Shown piece by piece: positions 28,227 to 37,865 of a DNA stretch of 57,765 bases. The notes beneath the pieces were generated by a model. The model was not told where the DNA came from, did no database searches, and saw nothing but the letters and a program-made list of their open reading frames with translations. The stretch comes from Clostridiaceae bacterium. GTDB lineage: Bacteria; Bacillota; Clostridia; DSM-8532. The stretch is from NCBI GenBank assembly GCA_012839205.1, contig DUNT01000072.1, positions 1-57,765 on the forward strand, read 5' to 3'. The position numbers and the translations under genes were made by a program. The first letter of the stretch is position 1, and the number at the start of each line of letters is the position of its first letter.

Positions 28227-28836
28227 AAGGATTATTCCTTCTCTCGTAGTCAATTGTAGTTGTCATTCCATGCCCGGGATAAACTTTTACTGCGCCGTCC
28301 AAAGTATATAACCGTGTTTTTATTGAATCAACAAGCTGTTTTTGACTTCCCCCAAACAAATCTGTTCTGCCTACACTTAACTGGAAAAGGGTATCACCGC
28401 TAAAAAGCATATCTTCACACAAAACACAAATACCGCCGGGAGAATGTCCCGGAGTGTGTATAATTTCCAGATTTACATCCCCCAGAGGCAGCTTGTCGCC
28501 ATGATCCAGAAGACAATCGGGATAAGGATTTGCAATATCACTATTAAATCCAAATAAGTTATAACCATTATTATCAGCATCCGAGTAAACAGGAAGCTCA
28601 CTTTTGTGAAGGCAAATAAGGGCACCTGTAATATCCTTAATTCTTCCTGCATAAAAAATATGGTCAGCATGCCCATGAGTAAGTATTATATATTTCGTCT
28701 CCAGACCCCTGCTGTCAATAATTCTTTTAATGTCTTGGGGCTTATTGCCGCAATCTATTATGGCACACTGATTTTTACTTTCTATAATATATGAGTTTGA
28801 TCCGAATATTCCGTTTGTTAAAATAATAGGTTCCAT
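28213..28836 (-). CDS. MBL-fold metallohydrolase (glyoxalase II-like)
   Basis: A 207-residue metallo-beta-lactamase-fold hydrolase. The metal motif HGHADH lies near 54-59, with HTPGHSPGG, SGDTLF and the C-terminal PGHG histidine. Close relatives are YqgX/YcbL-type type II glyoxalases (lactoylglutathione hydrolase); a clostridium without glutathione may use another thioester. It sits between dtd (12-base gap) and hemZ (14-base overlap), the order usual in clostridia. Confidence 0.9.
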   Translation of the reverse strand: MEPIILTNGIFGSNSYIIESKNQCAIIDCGNKPQDIKRIIDSRGLETKYIILTHGHADHIFYAGRIKDITGALICLHKSELPVYSDADNNGYNLFGFNSDIANPYPDCLLDHGDKLPLGDVNLEIIHTPGHSPGGICVLCEDMLFSGDTLFQLSVGRTDLFGGSQKQLVDSIKTRLYTLDGAVKVYPGHGMTTTIDYERRNNPYVRK

Positions 28837-28848
28837 TTTTTCTTATCC

Positions 28849-29301
28849 TTAAAATATTTTTTTGCTGTCAAGCATAAGTGTTACCGGACCGTCATTAATA
28901 AAGTCAACTTCCATACTGGCCTGAAATACACCTGTTTCAACCTGGATGTTGTATTTATTATTCAAATATTCAATAAATCTTTCGTAATAATCTTTTGCCT
29001 TTTGAGGTTTTGCTGCTTTAGAATAGCTGGGCCTGTTTCCTTTTCTGCAGTCTCCATAAAGTGTGAACTGGGAAACAACAAGGACTTTTCCTCCCACATC
29101 AAGAACCGACAGATTCATTTTATCATCATTGTCTTCAAAAATACGTAAATTCATGATTTTGTCGGCAGTGTACTCCAGGTCTTTAACCTCATCGTCTTCT
29201 CCTACTCCCAGGAATACCAGTATTCCTTTTTCAATTTTTCCTGTTATACTGCCTTCAACTCTTACCTCGGCGCGTTTTACACGTTGCACCACAGCACGCA
29301 T
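28849..29301 (-). CDS. dtd: D-aminoacyl-tRNA deacylase
   Basis: A 150-residue enzyme that removes D-amino acids (and glycine mischarged on tRNA-Ala) from tRNA. The two family motifs are [17 protein letters not shown] and the C-terminal GPVT (NDGPVTLML). The N-terminus [17 protein letters not shown] is canonical, which fixes the start; GGAG precedes this ATG. It lies ten bases after the relA stop. Confidence 0.95.
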   Translation of the reverse strand: MRAVVQRVKRAEVRVEGSITGKIEKGILVFLGVGEDDEVKDLEYTADKIMNLRIFEDNDDKMNLSVLDVGGKVLVVSQFTLYGDCRKGNRPSYSKAAKPQKAKDYYERFIEYLNNKYNIQVETGVFQASMEVDFINDGPVTLMLDSKKIF

Positions 29302-29311
29302 ATAAATCTCC

Positions 29312-31495
29312 TCATTTGTTACGTGATATTTCAATTACATCTTTTATACGACTCATCTTGCCAATTATTCTGTCTAATTGGTCGGTATCATTTATTTCAA
29401 GAGTCATTTGCATCAAAACCGACATATCCTTTGCAGTTCTTGCATTTATAGCTCTTAAAGGAATTCTGGATTCTCCTATAGCATTTGTAACATCAACAAT
29501 AAGGCCAGTTCTGTCACGGGCCTTAAGGGTAATCTCGGCCAAATAGGAGACATTATCCGAAACTTTTTTGTACCAGTATACTTCAATTAGTCTGGCATCA
29601 CCGTCAATTATCATATTTCGTATATTCGAACAATCTTTTCTATGAACCGAAACACCGCGTCCCCTCGTAATATAACCTATTATTTTATCTCCGGGAACAG
29701 GATTGCAGCACCGGGAAAGTCTGACAAGACAGTTGTCAATACCTTTAACCACCACTCCGCTCTCCGGCAGAGATTTACTTTTTCGTTTGCTTTCCTTTTC
29801 TATTTGATCAAGGAGCATGCTGGTCTGCTCTTCACGCGGGAGACTCTTTCTGTACTCTTCTTTTAATCCGGAAACAACTTTATTGGCCGTAATGCCACCC
29901 AGTGTTATAGCAGCAAAAATATCATCAATATTATTAAAATTATACTTTCTTATTAATGATTCTATATATTCGCTCTTTATAGCCTGATTCATGGTAAGCC
30001 CATGTTTCTTTAATTCCTTTTCAAAAGCTATCTTGCCATGTTCAACATTTTCTTCTCTTTTTTCTTTCTTGAACCATTGATTAATTTTATTTCTGGCCTG
30101 TGATGTCTTGGCAATCTTCAGCCAGTCTCTGCTAGGGCCGTTACTTGCGCCGGATGTAATAATCTCAACAATATCTCCGTTTTTGAGCTCATACTCCAGG
30201 GTTACAATTCTGCCATTTATTTTGGCACCTATCATACGATTTCCGATAGCGCTGTGAATAGAATAGGCAAAGTCAATGGGTGTTGACCCGGCTCTGAGGC
30301 TTTTAACATCTCCTTTAGGGGTAAAAACGAAAACCTCATCGGTAAATAAATCAATTTTAAGATTCTCCATAAATTCATCCGGATCTCTTGCATCCTTCTG
30401 CCATTCAATCATTTGACGCAGCCATGACAGCTTTTCTGCATAGGATTTATCACCATATCCGCCCTCTTTATACTGCCAGTGAGCGGCAATACCAACTTCA
30501 GCAACCCTGTGCATTTCCCATGTCCTGATTTGTATTTCAAAGGGTATCCCCTCAGGGCCGATAACAGTTGAATGAAGTGATTGATACATATTAGGTTTAG
30601 GCATTGATACATAGTCTTTAAAACGACCCGGCATGGGTTTGAACATTTCATGCATTAAACCTAAAAGGGCATAGCAGTCCTTCACCGAATCTACAATCAA
30701 TCGTATAGCGAAAAGATCATAAATCTGATCAAGGGTTTTGTTCTGAATTTTCATTTTCTTATAAATACTATACAGATGCTTGGCTCGCCCTTCTATATAT
30801 GTCTCTATTTCTACTTCTGCAGTTTTCTGTCTGACACTTTCAATTACGCTATTAATGTATTCTTCGCGTTCTTTGCGTTTTTTGGCTATTCTTTCGACTA
30901 AATCATAATAACTTTTCTCATCAAGATACCGAAAACTTAAATCTTCCAATTCCCATTTTATCTTATGAATTCCGAGGCGATGGGCAAGCGGTGCATATAT
31001 TTCCAACGTCTCCCTTGCCTTTTGAAGCTGCTTTTCTTTTGTCATAAATTTAAGGGTTCGCATATTATGAAGGCGATCTCCGAGCTTTATAATTATCACC
31101 CGGATGTCTTTCGCCATGGCAAGAAACATTTTCCTAAAGTTTTCAGCCTGAATTTCTTGTTTAGATGTGTAAGGAATTTTTGTAAGATTGGTTACTCCCT
31201 CCACCAATTCAGCAATTTCAGCACTGAATTCTTTCTTAATCTGATCATAAGTAAAGGTGGTATCCTCAAGAGTATCATGAAGTAATCCGGCAACAATCGA
31301 ACTGTCGTCCATTTCCAGCTCGGCTAAGATGCAACCGACTTCAACCGGGTGAATTATATACGGATCTCCCGATACTCTTTCCTGTCCTTCATGAGCTTTG
31401 GTAGAAATATTATATGCCTTTTCAATCAAAGCCAGGTTTGAATCAGGATTATACTTTATTATTAAATTCTTAAGTCTCATGAAAGCATCAAGCAT
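29312..31495 (-). CDS. relA: Bifunctional (p)ppGpp synthetase/hydrolase (RelA/SpoT, Rel)
   Basis: A 727-residue stringent-response enzyme that makes and degrades (p)ppGpp. The HD hydrolase domain (about 30-160: [25 protein letters not shown]) is followed by the synthetase domain (about 220-350: [23 protein letters not shown]), a TGS domain ([22 protein letters not shown]), a helical/CC region ([15 protein letters not shown]) and a C-terminal ACT domain. The HD motif suggests an active hydrolase. The start was placed at the ATG after GGTGG rather than at a TTG four codons upstream. It starts 12 bases after recJ. Confidence 0.95.
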   Translation of the reverse strand: MLDAFMRLKNLIIKYNPDSNLALIEKAYNISTKAHEGQERVSGDPYIIHPVEVGCILAELEMDDSSIVAGLLHDTLEDTTFTYDQIKKEFSAEIAELVEGVTNLTKIPYTSKQEIQAENFRKMFLAMAKDIRVIIIKLGDRLHNMRTLKFMTKEKQLQKARETLEIYAPLAHRLGIHKIKWELEDLSFRYLDEKSYYDLVERIAKKRKEREEYINSVIESVRQKTAEVEIETYIEGRAKHLYSIYKKMKIQNKTLDQIYDLFAIRLIVDSVKDCYALLGLMHEMFKPMPGRFKDYVSMPKPNMYQSLHSTVIGPEGIPFEIQIRTWEMHRVAEVGIAAHWQYKEGGYGDKSYAEKLSWLRQMIEWQKDARDPDEFMENLKIDLFTDEVFVFTPKGDVKSLRAGSTPIDFAYSIHSAIGNRMIGAKINGRIVTLEYELKNGDIVEIITSGASNGPSRDWLKIAKTSQARNKINQWFKKEKREENVEHGKIAFEKELKKHGLTMNQAIKSEYIESLIRKYNFNNIDDIFAAITLGGITANKVVSGLKEEYRKSLPREEQTSMLLDQIEKESKRKSKSLPESGVVVKGIDNCLVRLSRCCNPVPGDKIIGYITRGRGVSVHRKDCSNIRNMIIDGDARLIEVYWYKKVSDNVSYLAEITLKARDRTGLIVDVTNAIGESRIPLRAINARTAKDMSVLMQMTLEINDTDQLDRIIGKMSRIKDVIEISRNK

Positions 31496-31507
31496 ATTTT
31501 CCACCAA

Positions 31508-33661
31508 TTATTTAAAACCTCTTACCGCGTTATTTGCCCAGTTCAGAATTTCTGAATCCTCCAGGTTTACCTTACTTACTGCATCAGGCTGTCTGATTGT
31601 ATAATTCCCTTGTTCATCCAATACTACTTCCATCAGCCCCAATTCATCAAATATCAATAATGCCAAAAGAAATTTGTATGCATTAATATTAATCTTTGTT
31701 TCTCTTTTTAGAATTCCAGAGTGTATGAACAAATCCGGGGTATTTATGTTAATTGTACCTTTCTGGCTTATATATTTGTATATGACGACCAGGATGGCTC
31801 TGTCTACTGCAATATCATCAAGTATGATTATTTTATCAATAATCCCATTATAAAGCCAATTTTCGTCGCAATCAAGACATTCGGCCTGTCGGGCTGCTTC
31901 AAGTAAAAATCTGTTCGTTTCTATGGTTTCTTCCGACAGCCTCATATCAGTAAGTTTTATTTGCAGGTTTTCTGCACCTCTGAAATCATTAATTTCTTGT
32001 GTAAACACAATATCTACCTTATCATTTTCATATATCCCCTTATCAAGATATCCTTTTCCGAAATATACACCATCGATATTCCTTCCTTCGATTTCAAGTA
32101 TAATTTTAAGATGCTGGCCGTTTCCAATTACTTTTTTCCCCTTGATTATTGCTCCTTTATAACAAAAAACCGGCACCTTATTACCACAACCAAATGGTTC
32201 CAATTGTGAAATTTGTTTAGCTGCTTTTAAACTGATATCTTTCCCCTTTAACTCAATATCAATAACTGTTTCAGGTATAAGCATTTCATCTGTTATTAAA
32301 TCGTCAGCATATATATTAATTTGCTTTCTGAATAACTCTACATTTGATGCTGATATAGTCAGACCTCCGGCCTGTTCATGTCCTCCGTATTTAATTAATA
32401 TATCGGACTGCTGCTCCATGGCTTTAAATATATTAAAGCCTTCTATACCTCTTGCAGATCCTATGGCCTTTTCATTTTCAACAGAGAAAACGAACACGGG
32501 TTTATGGTAACGATCCACAAGTTTTGAAGCAACAATGCCTATTACGCCGTGATGCCAGTATTTATGATAAACCACAAGGACCTTTTCATCTTTGTATCCG
32601 GAATCACTTTCAATTATTTTAATTGCATCTTTGAATATCTTATCCTGAATTTCCTGTCTTTTTATATTGGAGCTGTTTAAATAATAAGCATATTCATTAG
32701 CTTTAGATTCATCATCAGTAGTAAATAGTTTTACAGCAATACCGGCATCTCCCAGTCGCCCCGCTGCATTAATTCTGGGGGCAATAACAAAGGAAATTTT
32801 ATATGAATCAATCTGGGTTTTATTTGATAAAGCTACATTTAAAAGAGCTTTAATACCAACACAAGGATTTTTGAGTATTTTTTCCATCCCGAATTTTGCT
32901 ATGATTCGATTTTCACCTTTTAAGTCAACAATATCTGCTATTGTGGCAATAGCGGCAAGATCTAGGTAATCTTCAAAGGCCCGGGCATTTCCGGTGCAAA
33001 TCCCTAACGCATGAATCAGTTTTAAAGCTACACCTGCTCCACATAAATTCTTAAATGGATAATCACTGTTGGGAAGATGAGGATTAATAATTGCTAAAGC
33101 ATCTGGAATCAGCTCTTCATTACACTGATGGTGATCAGTAATAATTATATCAATAGTTTTATCTCTTTTTTTGCATTTTTCAACTATTTCCGCCACCTGG
33201 CTGCCGGCAGATATACCACAATCAACAGTAATAACCAGATCAAAATCACTATTGCTTATAAATTCAACTGCGGTTTCAGATATTCCATAACCTTCGTCTA
33301 CTCGGTCGGGTATATAATAATCAACTTGTAAATCCAATGTTTTAAAGTATCTGATCAGAATTGATGTTGCCGAAACACCATCGGCATCATAGTCGCCATA
33401 GATTAAGATTCTTTCCTTATTTCTAATTGCCAAAAGAATCCTATCCACCGCAGCTTTCATCCCGTCTAATAAAAATGGGTCATGTAAATTTCCCAGTGAT
33501 GGTTTCAAGAATAATTGAGTATCATCTGCGGTATAAAGACCTCTTTGATATAGCAGTTTATTTATTAGTTCATCTGTTGCTTTATCCGTAATCTCTCTGT
33601 TAACTGTCTTATTTATGTACGTCCATTTTCTCCCGTTACCTAAATAATAATTCTCCATCAT
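31508..33661 (-). CDS. recJ: Single-stranded-DNA-specific exonuclease RecJ
   Basis: A 717-residue 5'-3' ssDNA exonuclease of recombination and repair. The DHH phosphoesterase motifs are DYDADGVSATSIL, VDCGISA, the DHH within ITDHHQCNEE, and NPHLPNSDYPF..CGAGVA. DHHA1 (GGHEQAGGLTI) follows, and then a RecJ OB domain. A ~150-residue C-terminal extension, typical of clostridial RecJ, completes the protein. Two adjacent ATGs could serve; the first is used. It heads the recJ-relA-dtd-MBL-hemZ series, whose gaps are 12 bases or less or overlapping. Confidence 0.94.
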   Translation of the reverse strand: MMENYYLGNGRKWTYINKTVNREITDKATDELINKLLYQRGLYTADDTQLFLKPSLGNLHDPFLLDGMKAAVDRILLAIRNKERILIYGDYDADGVSATSILIRYFKTLDLQVDYYIPDRVDEGYGISETAVEFISNSDFDLVITVDCGISAGSQVAEIVEKCKKRDKTIDIIITDHHQCNEELIPDALAIINPHLPNSDYPFKNLCGAGVALKLIHALGICTGNARAFEDYLDLAAIATIADIVDLKGENRIIAKFGMEKILKNPCVGIKALLNVALSNKTQIDSYKISFVIAPRINAAGRLGDAGIAVKLFTTDDESKANEYAYYLNSSNIKRQEIQDKIFKDAIKIIESDSGYKDEKVLVVYHKYWHHGVIGIVASKLVDRYHKPVFVFSVENEKAIGSARGIEGFNIFKAMEQQSDILIKYGGHEQAGGLTISASNVELFRKQINIYADDLITDEMLIPETVIDIELKGKDISLKAAKQISQLEPFGCGNKVPVFCYKGAIIKGKKVIGNGQHLKIILEIEGRNIDGVYFGKGYLDKGIYENDKVDIVFTQEINDFRGAENLQIKLTDMRLSEETIETNRFLLEAARQAECLDCDENWLYNGIIDKIIILDDIAVDRAILVVIYKYISQKGTININTPDLFIHSGILKRETKININAYKFLLALLIFDELGLMEVVLDEQGNYTIRQPDAVSKVNLEDSEILNWANNAVRGFK

Positions 33662-33696
33662 TTCTGTCCTTAATAATTTTTACAGGTTTATGGTTT

Positions 33697-33736
33697 AAAT
33701 AACAAAGCCCGAAGTTTTCTCCGGGCTTTGTTATTT
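33697..33736 (-). terminator. Terminator of rpsU
   Basis: A perfect 15-bp inverted repeat (AAATAACAAAGCCCG / CGGGCTTTGTTATTT) with a ten-base loop lies between the rpsU stop and the recJ start. The minus-strand 3' arm ends in TTTGTTATTT. It separates rpsU from recJ. Confidence 0.88.
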
Positions 33737-33786
33737 ATTAAAATGTTGTTAAGGCTATCTTCCTTAAGGGTCATAAAACTTAACCC

Positions 33787-33963
33787 TTACTTCGTCTTCC
33801 TTTTCCTCGCAGCCTCGGATTTCTTCTTGCGCTTTACGCTGGGCTTGACATAGTGCTCTCTCTTCCTCACTTCAGCGAGAACGCCTGCCTTCGCACATTG
33901 TCTCTTAAATCTTTTTAGCGCACTGTCAAGGGATTCGTTCTCCTTAACTCTTACTTCAGACAC
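33787..33963 (-). CDS. rpsU: 30S ribosomal protein S21
   Basis: A 58-residue basic protein, too short to appear in a 60-residue ORF scan. The sequence [19 protein letters not shown], then [26 protein letters not shown], is a clear match to bacterial S21, the small-subunit protein that helps 16S rRNA pair with mRNA. It starts with GTG, six bases after GGAGGG. An ATG one base earlier in another frame hits a stop within a few codons. It has its own promoter and a strong terminator. Confidence 0.96.
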   Translation of the reverse strand: MSEVRVKENESLDSALKRFKRQCAKAGVLAEVRKREHYVKPSVKRKKKSEAARKRKTK

Positions 33964-34055
33964 ATCTATCCCTCCCCTCTGTTACGTACATGCCGCCGTG
34001 CCAGAGGATTTATCCAGTCAGTGTGAATGGTAAACCATGTTACAGCACGTAATCT

Positions 34056-34085
34056 ATTATATAATAGTGGTTTTGTAAGCGTCAA
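34056..34085 (-). promoter_or_regulatory. Promoter of rpsU
   Basis: On the minus strand, TTGACG (34080-34085), an 18-base spacer and a perfect TATAAT (34056-34061), just after the HIT gene's stop codon. It implies a leader of about 85 bases before the GTG start. The leader has several short self-complementary pieces but no known class of riboregulator. Confidence 0.7.
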
Positions 34086-34107
34086 TAGATTTTTCTTATT
34101 CATATAA

Positions 34108-34452
34108 TTATATTATCTTTTCACTCATTTTTGTTCCGCCCAGAACATGGTAATGAAGGTGAAAAACAGTTTGACCGGCACCTTTTCCACAATTAACAAT
34201 TAATCTGTAGCCATCTTTATTTATTCCGGTTATCTCTGCAACTTTTTTTATTCCGCGATGAATATGAGTTACATTCTCAATATTCTCATCATTTAATCCT
34301 TCAAGACTGTCAATATGAACTTTCGGAACTACAAGAACGTGGACTGGTGTTACCGGATTAATATCCTTGAAAGCATAAACATACTCATCCTCATAAACCT
34401 TGGCAGAGGGTATTTCGCCTTTTATTATGCGGCAAAATAAACAATTATCCAT
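34108..34452 (-). CDS. HIT family nucleotide-binding protein (HinT-like)
   Basis: A 114-residue histidine-triad hydrolase, probably acting on purine nucleoside phosphoramidates or AMP-lysine-type conjugates. The triad HLHYH is at H98, H100, H102, within VFHLHYHVLGG. The N-terminal CLFCRII pair of cysteines could bind zinc, as in some HinT proteins. The start is the ATG eight bases after GGAG. It follows alaS by 40 bases and may be cotranscribed with it; rpsU downstream has its own promoter. Confidence 0.93.
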   Translation of the reverse strand: MDNCLFCRIIKGEIPSAKVYEDEYVYAFKDINPVTPVHVLVVPKVHIDSLEGLNDENIENVTHIHRGIKKVAEITGINKDGYRLIVNCGKGAGQTVFHLHYHVLGGTKMSEKII

Positions 34453-34492
34453 TAAATCATCTCCTACCTCTCGCATCTCACGTCAATAAAAC

Positions 34493-37129
34493 TTACAGCA
34501 TCTCAATGGCTTTTTTTTCTGCAATTTCAAGAGCCCTGTCCATACCTGAAGGGTCTTTGCCTCCTGCCTGGGCCATATCGGGGCGCCCCCCTCCTCCACC
34601 ACCACAGGCAGCAGCTGCCTCTTTTATTATTTTACCACTGTGAATTCCTGCTTCAACAGCATTTTTTGTAGCAGATACAATTAAATTTACTTTTCCGTCT
34701 TTATCCGAAATCAAAATTACTACACCTGAACCAATTTTATTCTTTAGAGTATCAGATGTATTTCTGAGGGCATTCATATCAAGGCCTTCAATTTTTGCAG
34801 AAACAATTTTCATACCTTTAACAGTCTTTGCATTTGCAATGATACCATCAAGGTTACTGTTAATCAACTTAGAGTTAACTTCCTCCAGCTCCTTCTTTGA
34901 AGTCTTTATTTCTTCAAAAAGATTTTCAATTTTTTTAACAAGGTCTTCAACCGAAGACTTGGCTGCATCGGATGCCTGCTTTAAGTATTCCTCTTTTTCT
35001 TTATAATAATTGATTGCATTAAAACCCGTAAGAGCTTCTATTCTTCTGACACCGGCAGAAATTCCAGTTTCGCTCACTATCTTAATCAATCCTGCCTCAC
35101 TTGTTGAGCCCAAATGTGTACCGCCGCATAATTCACTGCTGTAATCACCCGCAGATACAACACGTACCAAATCACCATATTTTTCGTCAAAAAGTGCTGT
35201 AGCCCCGGATTTTCTCGCCTCTTCAACAGTCATTTCCTTTGTATTAACACATAGATTAGCCAAGATTTTAGAATTTACTTCATTCTCCACAGCCTCAATC
35301 TGATCCTGGGTCATAGCCGAAAAATGTGTAAAGTCAAAACGCAATCTTTCAGGGTTTACCATGGATCCTGCCTGGTTTACGTGGTCACCCAATATGTTTT
35401 TTAGTGCTTTATGGAGCAAATGGGTAGCAGTATGGTTTCTGGCAGTAGCTTTACGTTTGTCTGCATCAATGGCAGCAGTTACTTTATCACCCGCATGAAC
35501 TGCGCCGCTTATTATTTTCCCTATATGAAGGAATTTACCATCAGAAGTTTTTTTACAGTCATAAACCTCCATTTTAAAGTTGTTGTTGTATATAACTCCG
35601 CTATCCCCTGTCTGTCCGCCGCTTTCTGCATAAAACGGGGTTATATCCAGAACTAATGTTACCTCGTCATCCTGTTGGGCATTTTCAGACAGTTCATTAT
35701 TCAATATAATAAACTGAACGGTACCTTCACCTGTGATTTCCTCGTAACCGATAAACTTTGTTGTTACAGTTTTGTCGGTATTGGCAAACAAGTCCTTTTC
35801 CCATGCTGAGCCCTCTTTACTCTTATGAGCTTCACGGGCTTTGTTTTTTTGAATCTTCATCTCATTTTGGAAGCCTTCTTCGTCTATAGTAAGATTATTC
35901 TCTGCTGCGATTTCTCTGGTTAAGTCCACAGGAAAACCATAAGTATCATGGAGCTTAAATACCATTTTACCAGTCAATTGATTTAAAACACTTTCCTGAA
36001 CTTGCTTCATGTAATCTTCAAGTATAATCATACCTTGATCTACTGTAGTATAGAAGCGTTCTTCCTCAAGGTTTATAACCTTTTTTATATAATCCTGTTT
36101 TTCAACAAGATTTGGATAGGCTTTACCGAAGCACTCAATTACGGTATCGGCTATTTCAGATAAAAACAGGCGGTTAATCCCGAGAAGTCTTCCATGCCGT
36201 GCAGCTCTTCTTAAAAGCCTTCTTAATACATATCCCCTTCCTTCGTTTGACGGAAGGATGCCATCAGAAACCATCATAGTTACACTACGGGCGTGGTCTG
36301 TTATGACACGAATGGAAACGTCTTTTTTATATTCCTTACCATAAGATACATCTGCTATCCTGCAAACATGGTCGAGAATGGCGCGTATTGCATCAACCTC
36401 GAATATATTGTCTACCCCCTGCATTATGCAAGCCAAGCGTTCCAGTCCCATGCCTGTATCTATGTTTTTATTCTCCAGCTCAAGATATGTGCCATCTTCC
36501 TGCTTATCAAACTGAGTAAATACATTATTCCAAACTTCAATAAAGCGGTCGCATTCACAGCCTACTTTGCAGTCAGGCTTTCCACAGCCTTTATCAGTTC
36601 CTCTGTCAAAATATATTTCTGAACAAGGCCCGCAGGGACCAGTACCATGCTCCCAGAAATTATCCTCTTTACCCATACGGAAAATCCTTTCCGGTGAGAG
36701 TCCTACATCCTTGTTCCATATGTCATATGCTTCGTCATCCTCTTCATAAACAGAAACATAAAGCCTGTCTTCCGGTATATCGAGAACCTTTGTCATAAAC
36801 TCCCATGCCCATGGTATAGCTTGTTTCTTAAAATAATCACCAAAAGAAAAATTACCCAGCATCTCAAAAAATGTTCCGTGGCGTGAAGTTTTGCCCACAT
36901 TCTCTATATCTGGTGTACGAATACACTTTTGACATGTGGTAACACGCTTTGCCGGCGGAACTTCACGACCTGTAAAGTATGGCTTTAAAGGAGTCATACC
37001 TGCATTTATCAATAAAATACTGGGATCATTCTGAGGAACCAGCGAAAAGCTGGGCAAACGCAAATGATCCTTGCTTTCAAAAAAGGCCAGATACATCTCT
37101 CTTAATTCGTTTAATCCGTAATTGTGCAT
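34493..37129 (-). CDS. alaS: Alanyl-tRNA synthetase
   Basis: An 878-residue class II synthetase charging tRNA-Ala. The N-terminal catalytic domain has the TSRHGTFFEMLGNFSFGDYFK motif 2 region and GTGPCGPCSEIYFD. The editing domain has HTATHLLHKAL (zinc-binding histidines) and CGGTHL. The glycine-rich C-terminal C-Ala domain ends with CGGGGGGRPDMAQAGG. Full length for the family. The leader of about 165 bases carries a stable hairpin, but I see no T-box. Confidence 0.97.
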   Translation of the reverse strand: MHNYGLNELREMYLAFFESKDHLRLPSFSLVPQNDPSILLINAGMTPLKPYFTGREVPPAKRVTTCQKCIRTPDIENVGKTSRHGTFFEMLGNFSFGDYFKKQAIPWAWEFMTKVLDIPEDRLYVSVYEEDDEAYDIWNKDVGLSPERIFRMGKEDNFWEHGTGPCGPCSEIYFDRGTDKGCGKPDCKVGCECDRFIEVWNNVFTQFDKQEDGTYLELENKNIDTGMGLERLACIMQGVDNIFEVDAIRAILDHVCRIADVSYGKEYKKDVSIRVITDHARSVTMMVSDGILPSNEGRGYVLRRLLRRAARHGRLLGINRLFLSEIADTVIECFGKAYPNLVEKQDYIKKVINLEEERFYTTVDQGMIILEDYMKQVQESVLNQLTGKMVFKLHDTYGFPVDLTREIAAENNLTIDEEGFQNEMKIQKNKAREAHKSKEGSAWEKDLFANTDKTVTTKFIGYEEITGEGTVQFIILNNELSENAQQDDEVTLVLDITPFYAESGGQTGDSGVIYNNNFKMEVYDCKKTSDGKFLHIGKIISGAVHAGDKVTAAIDADKRKATARNHTATHLLHKALKNILGDHVNQAGSMVNPERLRFDFTHFSAMTQDQIEAVENEVNSKILANLCVNTKEMTVEEARKSGATALFDEKYGDLVRVVSAGDYSSELCGGTHLGSTSEAGLIKIVSETGISAGVRRIEALTGFNAINYYKEKEEYLKQASDAAKSSVEDLVKKIENLFEEIKTSKKELEEVNSKLINSNLDGIIANAKTVKGMKIVSAKIEGLDMNALRNTSDTLKNKIGSGVVILISDKDGKVNLIVSATKNAVEAGIHSGKIIKEAAAACGGGGGGRPDMAQAGGKDPSGMDRALEIAEKKAIEML

Positions 37130-37235
37130 ATTATATTACGACCTCTCTCTTTAAGTAAGTTTAATTATTAGAATAAATAAGTCTATAAAGTTTAGTAAAA
37201 TATTATACAGCTTGATAAACTTATTGCTTATTGTG

Positions 37236-37276
37236 GGCGTGAAAAAGTGTTTTCAAAGTTTTTACATTTCACAGCC
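37236..37276 (-). promoter_or_regulatory. Hairpin in the alaS leader
   Basis: On the minus strand GGC-T-GTGAAA pairs with TTTCACGCC (nine pairs with one bulged T), around a loop whose AAAACTTTGAAAACAC-like sequence can pair further. It lies about 100 bases before the alaS start and about 20 bases after the predicted start of transcription. The role is unknown; no conserved T-box element is visible in the 309-base gap 37130-37438, which otherwise holds only the promoter and terminator listed. Confidence 0.45.
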
Positions 37277-37300
37277 TGCACATCTTCTATAATATAGATA

Positions 37301-37330
37301 AGTATACCCAAACCGACTAATTTACGTCAA
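37301..37330 (-). promoter_or_regulatory. Promoter of alaS
   Basis: On the minus strand, TTGACG (37325-37330), an 18-base spacer and TATACT (37301-37306). It predicts a leader of about 165 bases. Confidence 0.6.
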
Positions 37331-37402
37331 GCAGGACCGGTTAAATTATCTGGTTTGTAACGTGTCGAAGTCCTTTTTTGAAAGCATTATGAGACAAAAA
37401 AA

Positions 37403-37427
37403 GGACCGTTGTCATCAGCAACAGTCC
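37403..37427 (-). terminator. Terminator of the small basic protein gene
   Basis: A 9-bp stem (GGACTGTTG / CAACGGTCC on the minus strand, one G-T wobble) with a seven-base loop, followed by a run of eight T. It lies 12 bases after the stop codon. Confidence 0.85.
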
Positions 37428-37438
37428 AACTTTTTCAA

Positions 37439-37615
37439 TCAAATCATATGTCTCATAGCCATAAATGCTCTTCCAGCACATCTGCCAATATTTCTGCCAG
37501 TTCTTCTCATTGCTCTCCACGAGCGATCCATTCTAAAATTTTCTTCAGCAATTATTGAAAATGCTGCACCTATCATCGCTCCCATAATAATACCACTGCC
37601 AAAACCAGGTTTCAT
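37439..37615 (-). CDS. Small membrane-associated basic protein, function unknown
   Basis: A 58-residue protein starting at an ATG seven bases after AGGAGG. The first half is glycine-rich and hydrophobic (GFGSGIIMGAMIGAAFSII), reminiscent of YtxH-like or glycine-zipper membrane segments. The second half is strongly basic (RMDRSWRAMRRTGRNIGR..). A T8 terminator follows, so it is a real transcription unit. No family could be named with confidence. Confidence 0.7.
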   Translation of the reverse strand: MKPGFGSGIIMGAMIGAAFSIIAEENFRMDRSWRAMRRTGRNIGRCAGRAFMAMRHMI

Positions 37616-37689
37616 GATGCTAACCTCCTGTTCTAAAATCTTCTTTGTTTTTATTATTACAAAAAACAAGATTTGAATTCATGAAGTGT

Positions 37690-37718
37690 TTGACAGTTAT
37701 ATTATGTTGCTCTAAAAT
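37690..37718 (+). promoter_or_regulatory. Promoter of the DUF1015 gene
   Basis: A perfect TTGACA (37690-37695), a 17-base spacer and TAAAAT (37713-37718). The leader is about 140 bases and holds the dyad described separately. Confidence 0.6.
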
Positions 37719-37763
37719 TAACCATGACAAATATAAATAACATTTTTACATATTAAATATTTT

Positions 37764-37781
37764 AACTGTTCTGATACAGTT
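37764..37781 (+). promoter_or_regulatory. Dyad in the DUF1015 leader, possible operator
   Basis: AACTGT and ACAGTT form a perfect 6-bp inverted repeat with a six-base spacer, about 40 bases after the predicted transcription start. The spacing suits a dimeric DNA-binding protein, or a small RNA hairpin. There is no direct evidence of function. Confidence 0.3.
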
Positions 37782-37865
37782 GAGATTCCATAAGGGAAAA
37801 CATCGCCAATCTCTTGCTGCATTTATATGCGGTAATAATTGTAATCCCGCTATAGGAGGCTTTTT

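Noticed and set aside
37130-37438. T-box riboswitch upstream of alaS
   Set aside because: The conserved T-box sequence (AGGGTGGNACCGCG) and a following terminator are absent in the 309-base gap.
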